Counted from the first letter of the stretch, positions 54,046 to 63,039 are shown. The stretch is DNA of 64,000 bases from Riemerella anatipestifer ATCC 11845 = DSM 15868 (GCF_000252855.1 NC_017045.1:806001-870000); one strand, 5' to 3'. Notes: generated from the sequence alone by a model not told the origin. Program-made: numbers and translations.

Positions 54046-54672
54046 AAATTCCATTAAATCTATATAATTTTTTTGATTGATGCCGTGTCCACTCATATAC
54101 TCTCTAAAGGTAAAATAAGCCCCCAAATCATAGAGTAAATCGGCTGCCTTTCGTCCCCATTCCAAAGGAATAATAACATCATCTGTACCGTGCGAAACAA
54201 AAAATCTAAGATGTTCTATCTCCTTTTTTGATTTTGGATAGCCTTCCAATAATTTTAGTTCAGGATAGCAACTCATACAAGCCACCTTACTAAATAACGG
54301 AGGAAACCTAAATGCCAAAGCATAGCTTAGCATACCGCCCTGACTAAACCCACATAAATGCACTTTAGAACTAATGCCATAATGCTGTTTTAAAGCCTGT
54401 ATATTAGTATAAAGTTCTTCTATTGCTACTTTTGCCTGTTCTACATCTATAAGGTTATTTTCGTCCATAAGGTTAATATCAAACCAAGCGTAACCTTGAT
54501 AAGGCGTAGACTTAGGAGCTCTAAAACTCACGATAAGCCAATCTTCTGGCAGATTGGGCACGAATGAAAATAAATCCTCCTCATTACTACCATATCCATG
54601 CAGAAGAACAAGCATTGGAGTTTCAGAAGTGATATTCTGAGGCTCTCTAACTAAGTGGTACAAATCCATCAT
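54031..54672 (-). CDS. Alpha/beta hydrolase, carboxylesterase/phospholipase family
   Basis: Cytosolic serine hydrolase of 213 residues, of the YpfH-like phospholipase/carboxylesterase family. The oxyanion motif LLHGYGSNEEDL, nucleophile elbow GFSQGG, catalytic Asp in GTDDVIIP and catalytic His in MSGHGI are in the right order. No signal peptide. Natural substrate unknown. It starts seven bases after the tyrS stop, so it is translated from the same message. Confidence 0.88.
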   Translation of the reverse strand: MMDLYHLVREPQNITSETPMLVLLHGYGSNEEDLFSFVPNLPEDWLIVSFRAPKSTPYQGYAWFDINLMDENNLIDVEQAKVAIEELYTNIQALKQHYGISSKVHLCGFSQGGMLSYALAFRFPPLFSKVACMSCYPELKLLEGYPKSKKEIEHLRFFVSHGTDDVIIPLEWGRKAADLLYDLGAYFTFREYMSGHGINQKNYIDLMEFMGTP

Positions 54673-54679
54673 TTAAAAA

Positions 54680-55972
54680 TTAAATGGCTTTTACTATGAA
54701 ATAACTCTTTTTGCCCTTTTGTAAAAGAATAAACTTATCATCTATAAAATCCTTTTCAGATAAGCAAAACTCCTCATTTACTTTAGACTTGTTTACAGAA
54801 ATGGCATTTCCTTTTAGTTCTCTTTTAGCCTCTCCTTTTGATTTTAAAAATCCTGAATCCGCTAATAAGTCGGTAATATTCATTCCAACAAGTTCCTTTC
54901 TAGATAGTTCCTGCTGAGGTACACCATCAAAAATATCTAAAAAGGTTGCCTCATCTAGTGCCACCAAATCCTCTGCTGTAGAACGTCCAAAGAGAATTTC
55001 AGAAGCCTTAACCACTTTTTGATACTCTGCTTCTCCGTGTACCCAAGAGGTTACTTCTTGTGCCAGTTTCTTTTGTAGTTTTCTTTCGTGAGGAGCTTCT
55101 CTATGCTCGTTTATGAGGGCTTCTATTTCCTCTTTATTAAGGAAAGTATAGAATTTAATAAAGCGTTCTGCATCTTCATCAGTAGCATTAAGCCAAAACT
55201 GATAAAAACGGTACGGAGAAGTCTTTTTAGCATCTAACCAAATATTCTCACCAGATTCACTCTTTCCGAATTTGGTGCCATCGGCTTTCGTAATTAGCGG
55301 AACTGTAAGAGCATAAGCTTCACCTTGTGCTTTTCTCCTAATGAGTTCAGTACCTGTAGTAATATTTCCCCACTGGTCTGAGCCTCCCATCTGAAGTTTA
55401 ACACCTTGATTCTGGTAAAGATGAAGAAAATCATACCCTTGTAGAAGCTGATAGGTAAACTCCGTAAAGCTCATACCTTCAACACCTGCATCGCCAGAAA
55501 ACCTTTTCTTTACAGAATCTTTTGCCATCATATAATTTACGGTGATGTGCTTTCCGATATCTCTAGCAAATTCAAGGAAAGAGATAGATTTCATCCAATC
55601 GTAATTATTTACGAGTTCTGCCTTGTTAGGGCTATCACTTTCAAAATCTAATAAACGAGAAAGCTGACCTTTGATACATTCTTCATAATGTTTTAATGTA
55701 GCTTCATCTAAAAGATTTCTTTCTGCAGACTTTCCAGAAGGGTCTCCAATCATTCCCGTAGCACCACCTACTAGTGCGATAGGCTTGTGCCCATGTTTCT
55801 GAAAATGAGCCAATATTTTAATAGGAATTAAACTTCCGATATGCAGTGAGTCGGCTGTAGGGTCAAAACCGATATAAGCCTTCGTCATTTCTTTATTTAG
55901 CAAATCTTCTGTGCCAGGCATCATATCGTGGACTAAACCACGCCATTTAAGTTCTTCTATAAAAGGGTTCAT
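54680..55972 (-). CDS. tyrS: Tyrosyl-tRNA synthetase
   Basis: Class I aminoacyl-tRNA synthetase charging tRNA-Tyr. The 430 residues contain the HIGH-type motif DSLHIGSLI, the tyrosine site [30 protein letters not shown], the KMSKS-type motif TKFGKSESG and a C-terminal S4-like RNA-binding domain ([28 protein letters not shown]). Leads a two-gene operon with the esterase. Confidence 0.97.
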   Translation of the reverse strand: MNPFIEELKWRGLVHDMMPGTEDLLNKEMTKAYIGFDPTADSLHIGSLIPIKILAHFQKHGHKPIALVGGATGMIGDPSGKSAERNLLDEATLKHYEECIKGQLSRLLDFESDSPNKAELVNNYDWMKSISFLEFARDIGKHITVNYMMAKDSVKKRFSGDAGVEGMSFTEFTYQLLQGYDFLHLYQNQGVKLQMGGSDQWGNITTGTELIRRKAQGEAYALTVPLITKADGTKFGKSESGENIWLDAKKTSPYRFYQFWLNATDEDAERFIKFYTFLNKEEIEALINEHREAPHERKLQKKLAQEVTSWVHGEAEYQKVVKASEILFGRSTAEDLVALDEATFLDIFDGVPQQELSRKELVGMNITDLLADSGFLKSKGEAKRELKGNAISVNKSKVNEEFCLSEKDFIDDKFILLQKGKKSYFIVKAI

Positions 55973-55986
55973 AGTTGTATTTTTCG

Positions 55987-55994
55987 CAAATATA
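55987..55994 (-). promoter_or_regulatory. -7 promoter element of tyrS
   Basis: Minus-strand TATATTTG, 14 bases before the tyrS ATG; no TTG at the usual distance. Confidence 0.5.
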
Positions 55995-56181
55995 ATGATT
56001 TTTAGGTTTATGGTTTTAAGAGATAAAAGAACAATTAATCTCTATTTACTATTAAATAATAGGCATTTAACAAATATACCTTTTATAATAATTTCTAACC
56101 TATCTTACTAAAAATCAGACTTAATTATTTGGTGGCTACAATTTTTTTTTTAATTTCACCATAACCTAAATACATGATAAT

Positions 56182-56793
56182 ATGAAAACTATTTTAAAAC
56201 TGTTAGTAATTTCCATCGGTTTAAACGCAATGAGCTGCACAGACAGAACCGCCCGAGAGGTCTATACCCCTCAGCTACCACCCATTACCCAAACCGGTGC
56301 CAATACCTTTGGGGCTATTATCAATGGTAAGGTCATGATACCCAGAAATTCTATAGGATACCAACCGCCAGGACCAAACACCCATTATGCTATTAAATAT
56401 GTTAATGCTGATGATTATAATTTGATTACTGCATCAAATAGCCGTGAATATAACATTGGTGATGTATATATATTTTTAAGAAAAACAACAATAAATACAA
56501 ATTTACCCGTGTCTTCATATCCAATATTAGAGGGGGTTTATTCGTTTAATATGGATGAATTACCTGACTATATGATTAGGGTGATCATCAATGATAATAA
56601 TACAGCATTCAAAACCTATTTATCAATAGCTAACACTGGAAGCATAATATTAACAAGAAATGATTCCAATATAATTTCGGGGACTTTTTCCTGTAAACTA
56701 AAAAACAAAGAAAATCCAGAGGATATCATTGAGGTAAAGGACGGACGCTTTGATTTTAATAAACAAACCATTAACACCACTAATTTCCCATAA
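56182..56793 (+). CDS. Tandem lipoprotein paralogue 1
   Basis: Predicted lipoprotein of 203 residues, first of three paralogues. A signal ends at AMSC (lipid Cys19), followed by TDRTAREVYTPQLPPITQTG, then TFGAIINGKVMIP, a variable middle (about 60-150) and a conserved end (TRNDSNIISGTFSCKLKNK, DIIEVKDGRFDF). The pattern TFGxxINGxxxIP and the closing strand resemble flavobacterial lipoproteins I know as DUF6252-like, function unknown. Spacing of two bases to the next copy implies one transcript. Where paralogue 3 has Cys (FGC), this has Ala, leaving one unpaired Cys in the mature domain. Confidence 0.75.
   Translation: MKTILKLLVISIGLNAMSCTDRTAREVYTPQLPPITQTGANTFGAIINGKVMIPRNSIGYQPPGPNTHYAIKYVNADDYNLITASNSREYNIGDVYIFLRKTTINTNLPVSSYPILEGVYSFNMDELPDYMIRVIINDNNTAFKTYLSIANTGSIILTRNDSNIISGTFSCKLKNKENPEDIIEVKDGRFDFNKQTINTTNFP
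56214..56350 (+). repeat. Direct repeat A, copy 1 (5' part of lipoprotein 1)
   Basis: 137 bases matching 56822-56958 with about four mismatches by eye; the flanking sequence is much less alike. Confidence 0.88.
56651..56789 (+). repeat. Direct repeat B, copy 1 (3' part of lipoprotein 1)
   Basis: 139 bases matching 57253-57391 with about seven mismatches by eye. Together with repeat A it frames a divergent middle. Confidence 0.88.
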
Positions 56794-56795
56794 TT

Positions 56796-57404
56796 ATGAA
56801 AAAATTACTTTACGTAGCACTCATCGGTTTAAACGCAATGAGCTGCACAGACAGAACCGCCCGAGAGGTCTATACCCCTCAGCTCCCACCCATTACCCAA
56901 ACAGGAGCCAATACCTTTGGGGCTATTATCAATGGTAAGGTCATGATACCCAGAAACTCCATTGGCTATATACCACCAGGCAACAGCCATTATGCCGTAA
57001 GGTATTACACATCATCTAATTATGAAGAAATACAAGCTTCAGATGCAAAGGATGGTACAGGTAATATTTATATATATATTGAAAAACAATCAAATTCTCC
57101 GGAATTTATTACAGGGAATTTTATTTTTCAAGATAGTAATGGTTCTTCAGAAAGCTCCTTTGCTAAGGGTATTATGATGACTGTTTATTTAAAAAATAAC
57201 ACGAGTCCTTTTAACAAGTATCTTTCTTTAGCCAATACTGGTAGCATCACGATAACAAGAAATGATTCTAATGTAATTTCGGGGACTTTTTCTTGTAAAC
57301 TAAAAAACAAAGACAATCCAGAGGATATCATTGAGGTAAAAGACGGACGCTTTGATTTTAATAAACAAACTATTAACACTACTAATTTCCCTTATTTTCC
57401 ATAA
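56796..57404 (+). CDS. Tandem lipoprotein paralogue 2
   Basis: Predicted lipoprotein of 202 residues, near-identical to paralogue 1 in the first 58 or so residues after the signal core and in the last 50, but clearly different in between (YAVRYYTSSNYEEIQASDAK against YAIKYVNADDYNLITASNSR). The signal ends at AMSC (lipid Cys17). It carries three extra residues (YFP) at the end from a nine-base insertion before the next spacer. Starts two bases after paralogue 1 stops. Like copy 1 it lacks the first mature Cys (FGA). Confidence 0.75.
   Translation: MKKLLYVALIGLNAMSCTDRTAREVYTPQLPPITQTGANTFGAIINGKVMIPRNSIGYIPPGNSHYAVRYYTSSNYEEIQASDAKDGTGNIYIYIEKQSNSPEFITGNFIFQDSNGSSESSFAKGIMMTVYLKNNTSPFNKYLSLANTGSITITRNDSNVISGTFSCKLKNKDNPEDIIEVKDGRFDFNKQTINTTNFPYFP
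56822..56958 (+). repeat. Direct repeat A, copy 2
   Basis: Partner of 56214-56350, offset 608 bases. Confidence 0.88.
57253..57391 (+). repeat. Direct repeat B, copy 2
   Basis: Partner of 56651-56789, offset 602 bases. Confidence 0.88.
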
Positions 57405-57406
57405 TT

Positions 57407-57955
57407 ATGAAAAAACTACTACTCGCAGCACTCATCGGCTTAAATGCAATGAGCTGCACAGACAGAAACAAAGATGATTACAACCCGCAGCTTCCTCCTA
57501 TTACCCAGACGGGAGCTTGGACTTTTGGTTGTAAGATTAACGGCGAGGTAATGATACCCCAAGATGCCACACAACAAGGTCCACCGGGAGGAGGTCCGTT
57601 AAAAGGGCTGGTATTTGGGAATGCAATTGATAGCAGAGCTATTGTAGCAATTGATGCCCGACACGGTAGAGGTGGCATTATTATAAAAATCCCCAATGAA
57701 ATTATGGGAAAGGTAGGCACATTTAATTTTGAAGAAATTTATGGAGGATTTTCTGTACACAATGAAAATAAATTATATATGGGAGCAGAAAAAAATAACC
57801 GTTTCTATGATTCTATGAAAGATAGTGGTAGGATTACTTTTACGAGAAATGACAGTATCGTAGCAGGTACCTTCTACTGTACGCTAAGAAATAAAGACAA
57901 TCCCAATGACATTATAGAAGTCACAGAAGGTAGATTTGATTTAACTAAATTTTGA
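57407..57955 (+). CDS. Tandem lipoprotein paralogue 3
   Basis: Predicted lipoprotein of 182 residues, the most divergent of the three. The signal (lipid Cys17 in AMSC) and PQLPPITQTGAWTFGCKINGEVMIP are shared, and the end keeps TRNDSIVAGTFYCTLRNKDNPNDIIEV; the middle is Gly-rich and different (PPGGGPLKGLVFGNAIDSRAI). It has two mature cysteines (FGC and TFYC), which could pair. It ends 18 bases before the large secreted hydrolase gene, so all four genes are likely one operon. Confidence 0.75.
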   Translation: MKKLLLAALIGLNAMSCTDRNKDDYNPQLPPITQTGAWTFGCKINGEVMIPQDATQQGPPGGGPLKGLVFGNAIDSRAIVAIDARHGRGGIIIKIPNEIMGKVGTFNFEEIYGGFSVHNENKLYMGAEKNNRFYDSMKDSGRITFTRNDSIVAGTFYCTLRNKDNPNDIIEVTEGRFDLTKF

Positions 57956-57973
57956 TTTAACTAAATAAAAACC

Positions 57974-60900
57974 ATGAAATCATTTTTAAAACTTTTAGCA
58001 ATTGGGGTAGTTGCCAACTTCAATGCCCAGCTCATTCCGTCTGCACAGCAAATGCGCCAACAAGAGCAAGCATTCTATAATAATGCTACCGTGCTAGTAA
58101 AGCAACAGATAAACCCTCAGACCGGTGTCCCTTACCTTTCCACAGGTATTAATCTCAGTATGGTAGACTCCTTTGCCAATTTATATCAGTTTAATGATGT
58201 GGATTACAACACTGCAGATGCAGACCTGTTTTTACAGGCAATGTCTGAACTCCATAATGCAAGTGCAGAATCTCAGTTTTTAAGTGCATCAGAACTGGAA
58301 GCAAAAAGAGACTCACAAATATCATTGCAAAATTTTAGTACCAGTGCTCCCATGCAAAATACGGTACAGATTGGTATCATCAACACCGATTTCGATTTTC
58401 TGTTTTACGATGCCGAAAACGAGAGCAACGGTGGGCTAACTTTACAGAATGGCGTTTTCCAGCCCATAGCAGGGAAACCATCTGCCTTCACCAAACATTT
58501 GGTAATGATTGCTCCGCAGAAAAGCACCGTTTCTGCGGAAGGAGGCATGGTTAGTTTTCATGTTAACCCAGACATTTATTTCAACAAGGGTAAGAAAATT
58601 ACTCACTTAACAGCAAACTTTGGAGACGGCGTTATTCGTAATCTTATAACCAACGGCTTAGCCAATACCTCCAAATTTTCAGTAAATTATTCCTCACCCG
58701 GAAAGAAAGTAATCTCCTTTAATGTAGTGTACGAAGATGGTTCTACATTTACCACTTATGGTTCTATTCTCGTAACTTTCCCTACAAGTCCCCTCACTAC
58801 TTTTGCTGCTAACTCTTGTACTGCGAAAACAGCTGTGATTTCTTATATCTCTAAAATTCCTTATCAGGCGTGGACAGAATCTGCACCTAAATACGGAAAG
58901 ATGGAATATAAAATCTTCTATGCCGATAATAACCAGTCTGGCGTCTGTGGCATAGACCGCGTGAAAAAGCCCTTTATTGTAATTGATGGCTTTGATCCCG
59001 GGGATAAGAGAAGGATAGAAGCCATTGACTGTGATGAGAATTGCAAAACACTTTTAGACGAAGATATCCGCAATCATTTCAATAGTAAATACCAATCCAT
59101 TTACGACTTAATGACCTACAAAATCAATCCGAACGATCCAAATGAAACACCTAAGTGGATAACAAAGATATTAAATGAAAAAGGCTACGATGTTATTATC
59201 ATCAACCTGCCAACAGAGCGGGCTCCTTATGATTTTAATAGAATTATTCATGATTACGGTGCAGACTTTATCGAAAGAAACGCCATGTCTTTTGTAAGTT
59301 TTCTGCAAGATCTCAACGCTTCTATGCGCAATAGAGGTATTACAGAAAAAGCCGTAGTGGTAGGACCTAGTATGGGAGGGCAAATTACGCGTTATGCCCT
59401 AGCCTATATGGAAAAGAAACAGCAGGAAACTGGCTCTATAAACTGGAATCACAATACCAAACTATGGATTAGTATGGACAGCCCACATCAAGGAGCCAAT
59501 ATTCCTTTAGCTTTACAGGGAAGCATTGCATTTTTAGGCTATAATAGAGGTTTGGAAGATGCTAAAAGCAATTATGAGAAGCAACTCATGGCACCCGCCG
59601 CCAGACAAATGCTTATAGAACACGCTGAGGAAAAATTATATGGAAAAAATGGTGGTGTATCTCCTTATTTCACTAAATATCAGCAAAACCTACATAATAA
59701 CGGTGTCCAAGGGTCTAATGGGTATCCCCTAAATCTTAAAAAGATAGCCATAGTAAATGGCTCTATCACAGGAACGAAAAATGTTAATGCTGGACAAACT
59801 ATTTTAGACATGCGAGGATATATTGATATGTCTTGGTTATTTTTTAAATGGACAATTAACACCTTTAGATCTACGCAGCTTGCTCAGCCAGAGTATCAGC
59901 AATCAAAATTATTATATCATATTGGTGCGGCAAAGCCAGGATTACCCGTATGGTCGTCATCAGAGTTGTCAAGACCCAATAGTTTCAGCAAGGGCTCGCT
60001 AGATGCAGTTCCGGGAGGATATTACAATGCCATCAATGACTTTAAAGATCAATCTGCCCAAACACTTAGGAAAAAGAAGCAACGCAGAAGATATTATGTT
60101 CCACATAGTGAAGAAACACCAACCGCACCTCTATCTTTCATCCCCACACACTCTGCTTTAGATACATCTGGTTTTAGTGATTGGTATCAACCTATTGATA
60201 AAAATTTGGTATGTGCTGGACAAACACCATTTGACAGCTACTACGGAGAAACTACCAATATGGAACATATCTCCTTTACACCTAACATGGTACAATGGTT
60301 ATTAAGTTGGCTGAATGGGAATGAATTAACCCCTCCTTCCAATTTAACTTTAAATGGTAATTCTGTAATTTGTGAAAACACAGAAGAATTTTACAGCTTT
60401 TCAAATATTTGTGAAGTTCCCACAGGAACCAATTTCTCCACCTCTCCTTCATTATCTGTGGTGAATGTTTCCTCATCAGGAATAACAGTGAAGGGGGTTA
60501 AAAACGGTCTAGGATTCATTTATATAAATTTGCCAAATAAACAAACTATTGCCAAAAAAATCTGGGTAGGTAAACCTCAATTACGCATAAAGCCAGAAGA
60601 AGGAAGCACAAACTATGTGGTTCAGAGTATAGAATCTCTAGACACAGGAGCTACCTTAGAAGACCAAGGCCTAACACCAGCAGATGTTACTTGGAGAAGA
60701 AAAGACACAGGAGCCATAAGAACGGGCTATACTTACTTTGCAAATGGGCGTGGGTACAACTGGCATTTAGATTTAGAAGTAAACGCTAAAAATAAATGTG
60801 GCAGTACTACCTATGCTACTACTATAACTCCACCCCCTCCTGGTATGTGCGAGTACACCTACACAGTGTCAAAAGTTCAAAATGACGACTATACCATTGC

Positions 60901-61135
60901 CAGAATAATGGAGCCAGTATGTCCGAAACAATCTCCTGAAGATAACAATCTAATCCATAGTCAAAGCACTTCTAGCGAAACCTATTACATTACAGTAGTA
61001 AACAGCTTAGGGAATACCGTAATTCAAAAAACAGGTAAAGATTTCAGCCTTTCTAACCTCCCTACAGGAAGCTATTTTGTAAAAATCATAAAAGATGGGC
61101 AGATGCTTGTTGGGCAAACACTTATTAAAAAATAA
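57974..61135 (+). CDS. Large T9SS-exported alpha/beta hydrolase (PGAP1/lipase-like)
   Basis: Secreted protein of 1053 residues. Order: signal peptide (1-19, ending NFNAQ), N-terminal region, a PKD-like beta domain (about 185-270, ANFGDGVIRN, YSSPGKKVISFNV), an alpha/beta hydrolase core from about 335 (PFIVIDGFDPGD, VVVGPSMGGQITRYALAYM with nucleophile Ser466, ISMDSPHQGANIP), a candidate catalytic His765 in TTNMEHISFTPN, Ig-like beta regions (about 785-975), and a C-terminal T9SS type A sorting domain (LSNLPTGSYFVKIIKDGQ, ending IKK). The core resembles PGAP1-like and lipase proteins that cleave lipid or GPI-type esters. It should act at the cell surface or outside. The catalytic Asp cannot be assigned by eye. 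Last gene of the lipoprotein operon, with a terminator after it. Confidence 0.8.
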   Translation: MKSFLKLLAIGVVANFNAQLIPSAQQMRQQEQAFYNNATVLVKQQINPQTGVPYLSTGINLSMVDSFANLYQFNDVDYNTADADLFLQAMSELHNASAESQFLSASELEAKRDSQISLQNFSTSAPMQNTVQIGIINTDFDFLFYDAENESNGGLTLQNGVFQPIAGKPSAFTKHLVMIAPQKSTVSAEGGMVSFHVNPDIYFNKGKKITHLTANFGDGVIRNLITNGLANTSKFSVNYSSPGKKVISFNVVYEDGSTFTTYGSILVTFPTSPLTTFAANSCTAKTAVISYISKIPYQAWTESAPKYGKMEYKIFYADNNQSGVCGIDRVKKPFIVIDGFDPGDKRRIEAIDCDENCKTLLDEDIRNHFNSKYQSIYDLMTYKINPNDPNETPKWITKILNEKGYDVIIINLPTERAPYDFNRIIHDYGADFIERNAMSFVSFLQDLNASMRNRGITEKAVVVGPSMGGQITRYALAYMEKKQQETGSINWNHNTKLWISMDSPHQGANIPLALQGSIAFLGYNRGLEDAKSNYEKQLMAPAARQMLIEHAEEKLYGKNGGVSPYFTKYQQNLHNNGVQGSNGYPLNLKKIAIVNGSITGTKNVNAGQTILDMRGYIDMSWLFFKWTINTFRSTQLAQPEYQQSKLLYHIGAAKPGLPVWSSSELSRPNSFSKGSLDAVPGGYYNAINDFKDQSAQTLRKKKQRRRYYVPHSEETPTAPLSFIPTHSALDTSGFSDWYQPIDKNLVCAGQTPFDSYYGETTNMEHISFTPNMVQWLLSWLNGNELTPPSNLTLNGNSVICENTEEFYSFSNICEVPTGTNFSTSPSLSVVNVSSSGITVKGVKNGLGFIYINLPNKQTIAKKIWVGKPQLRIKPEEGSTNYVVQSIESLDTGATLEDQGLTPADVTWRRKDTGAIRTGYTYFANGRGYNWHLDLEVNAKNKCGSTTYATTITPPPPGMCEYTYTVSKVQNDDYTIARIMEPVCPKQSPEDNNLIHSQSTSSETYYITVVNSLGNTVIQKTGKDFSLSNLPTGSYFVKIIKDGQMLVGQTLIKK

Positions 61136-61140
61136 ATCTT

Positions 61141-61184
61141 AAAAGAGGCGGTCTCAAAAATATTGAGAACAGCCTCTTTTTTTA
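61141..61184 (+). terminator. Terminator after the secreted hydrolase
   Basis: AAAAGAGGC and GTCTCAAA pair with TTTGAGAAC-type and GCCTCTTTT arms (one bulge), followed by a T-run. Confidence 0.78.
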
Positions 61185-61224
61185 TTACATTCGCTATATT
61201 ATAACCCAAAAAAATCAATAGATA

Positions 61225-61983
61225 ATGAAACCTGAAGACAACAATCCACAACCCTCAAACAAAAACTCTATAAGCGAAACAGGACACGCCAAAAATGTGG
61301 CAAACCTGCAAAAACTTACAGAACAGGTAAAAGTGTATACCCTCTACAATCCACCTGTAGATACTTTAAAAGTTGCAAATCTACAAACCCTTTACAGGGA
61401 GGCTTCCGCAAAACTAAACGAGGTAGAAGACAAACGAAACGCCAACAAAAATGCAATTACATTACGCCAATCTACCTTTGAAAACCTAAAACCTACTTGC
61501 ACAAAAATCGTCAACCACTTAGCTATTTTAGGCTTACCGCAGGGAACAGTTAATCAAGCTAAATCCTTAAATCGTCTCATTCAAGGCGGACAAAAGAAAG
61601 TAGCTACCCCAGTTGAAGAAGGCAAAGAAACACCAAAAACAGTCTCTACTTCTAGACAATCCTACACCCAACAAGCCGAAAATTTCGGGATTTTATTACA
61701 GTTGTTAGGCACAATCCCTACTTACACTCCAAACGAAGACGATTTGAAGTTAGCCAACCTTAACACTTATAAAGAATCATTGATGAGTGCCACCCAATCC
61801 GTTGACAAAACCGAAGCAGAACTCAACAACAAAATCATAGAAAGAAACCAAATACTCTATGCAGACGGAACGGGGCTTTATACCATTGCACAAAATGTAA
61901 AAAAATATGTTAAGAGTGTTTACGGAGCCTCTTCCTCCGAATATGCTACGGTATCAGCCATCAAATTCACCTCTCCGTCTTAA
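61225..61983 (+). CDS. Orphan helical protein made of two related halves
   Basis: Protein of 252 residues with no signal peptide and no motif I recognise. Its two halves look homologous: residues about 20-90 (NVANLQKLTEQVKVYTLYNP, then TLKVANLQTLYREASAKLNEVEDKRNA) and about 150-225 (NFGILLQLLGTIPTYTPNED, then DLKLANLNTYKESLMSATQSVDKTEAE) share the order of Tyr-x-Pro, (D/T)LK(V/L)ANL and a following long helix. Between them is a Lys/Thr-rich linker (GGQKKVATPVEEGKETPKTV). Mostly helical, possibly a four-helix bundle. It has its own transcript, terminated at 62032-62067. Possibly a hypothetical structural or adapter protein; function unknown. Confidence 0.6.
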   Translation: MKPEDNNPQPSNKNSISETGHAKNVANLQKLTEQVKVYTLYNPPVDTLKVANLQTLYREASAKLNEVEDKRNANKNAITLRQSTFENLKPTCTKIVNHLAILGLPQGTVNQAKSLNRLIQGGQKKVATPVEEGKETPKTVSTSRQSYTQQAENFGILLQLLGTIPTYTPNEDDLKLANLNTYKESLMSATQSVDKTEAELNNKIIERNQILYADGTGLYTIAQNVKKYVKSVYGASSSEYATVSAIKFTSPS

Positions 61984-62328
61984 TATTGGAGCGGTCTGTT
62001 TTTCAATTAAAGCAACTTAATTTTACATTCCTATATCCTAACTAAATATTTGGTTAGGATATTTTTATATTCTTCAATTTGAAAAATAAATTAAAGCATA
62101 TAAAAAGTATATTTTAATGATTGTAATTTACATTTTCTCTTTCTAAAATAATATTATAGCGTTTGTAATTTATATTCTTACGATTATGAAATAAAATCTT
62201 GGTTATATAAATAATATTCTTCCACAAATACCACCTAAATTTAAAAAAGAATTACTATCGATAGCTATATAAAAAGTAAGCCCAAGTCATCGGCATATTA
62301 TTTGATACGGAGGAGCTAAAACAAAATT
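61984..62328 (+). other. 345-base AT-rich gap with terminator and direct repeat
   Basis: Contains the terminator at 62032-62067, a ten-base direct repeat TTGTAATTTA at 62121-62130 and 62163-62172 (42 bases apart, four helical turns), and the palindrome CTATCGATAG at 62255-62264. No open frame, RNA gene or clear promoter box is seen; a GGAGGAG run (62309-62315) lies 13 bases before the next ATG, further than a working Shine-Dalgarno. Confidence 0.5.
62032..62067 (+). terminator. Terminator after the two-half protein gene
   Basis: TATCCTAAC pairs with GTTAGGATA around a ten-base loop, followed by a T-run. Confidence 0.78.
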
Positions 62329-63021
62329 ATGAAACATTTATTTTTAATCCTTATGCTATTCTTCGGACAGCTTATTTTTGGGCAGAAGAACTTTTTAGAC
62401 CAACCTTATTTAGAAACTTCGGGCAAAGCAGATACGCTAGTAATACCTGATAAAATAACCATTAACATCAACCTCAACGAAGCAGATACCAAAAACAAAA
62501 TATCGGTAGAAGAACAAGAAAAAAGAATGGAAAGTGCCCTTAAAAAACTAGGCATAAACACCGAGAAAGATTTATCTCTTAATGGTTTATCTAGTGGGTT
62601 TAAAACTTACTTCTTAAAAGGTCAAAACATTATTAAACAAAAGAACTACTCTCTCATTGTACGTAATGCGGTTACCGCGGGTAAAGTCTTGATGGCACTA
62701 GAGGAGCAAGGCATTTCTAATGTGAACATCTCTAAACTAGAATACACCAAAGAAGAAGAGCTTTTATTAGCCCTAAAAAGTAAAGCCGTTTTAAAATCTA
62801 AACTAACAGCAGAACGAATGGTAAAGGCTTTAAATCAAAAATTGGGTAAAGCTATCTTTATTTCCGATGAAAATAATGCCTATCCTCAAGTAACTCCTAT
62901 GATGATGCGTTCCACAAAAGCAATGGAAAGCTATGATGCTACTTCAGAAGCTCCTATTGATATAGAGTTTAATAAAATCAAGTACGAAACTTTTGTTAAT
63001 GTTAAGTTTCAATTAGATTAA
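62329..63021 (+). CDS. SIMPL-domain (DUF541) periplasmic protein
   Basis: Exported protein of 230 residues with a signal peptide (1-18, ending LIFGQ) and one SIMPL/DUF541 domain over most of the rest: TSGKADTLVIPDKITININLNEADTK, a middle with YSLIVRNAVTAGKVLMALEEQGISNVNI and the closing ETFVNVKFQLD. Members are periplasmic or surface proteins of unclear role; one is BP26 of Brucella, others are linked to oxidative-stress tolerance. It stands alone. Confidence 0.82.
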   Translation: MKHLFLILMLFFGQLIFGQKNFLDQPYLETSGKADTLVIPDKITININLNEADTKNKISVEEQEKRMESALKKLGINTEKDLSLNGLSSGFKTYFLKGQNIIKQKNYSLIVRNAVTAGKVLMALEEQGISNVNISKLEYTKEEELLLALKSKAVLKSKLTAERMVKALNQKLGKAIFISDENNAYPQVTPMMMRSTKAMESYDATSEAPIDIEFNKIKYETFVNVKFQLD

Positions 63022-63039
63022 ATTATAAAGGATAAAATA

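Noticed and set aside
56214-57391. The repeated blocks as a CRISPR array or mobile element
   Set aside because: The repeats are coding ends of two paralogous genes, with no short regular repeat-spacer pattern, no transposase and no terminal inverted repeats.
62309-62315. GGAGGAG as a Shine-Dalgarno site of the SIMPL gene
   Set aside because: It is 13 bases from the ATG, too far for usual pairing, and genes of this phylum rarely use such sites.
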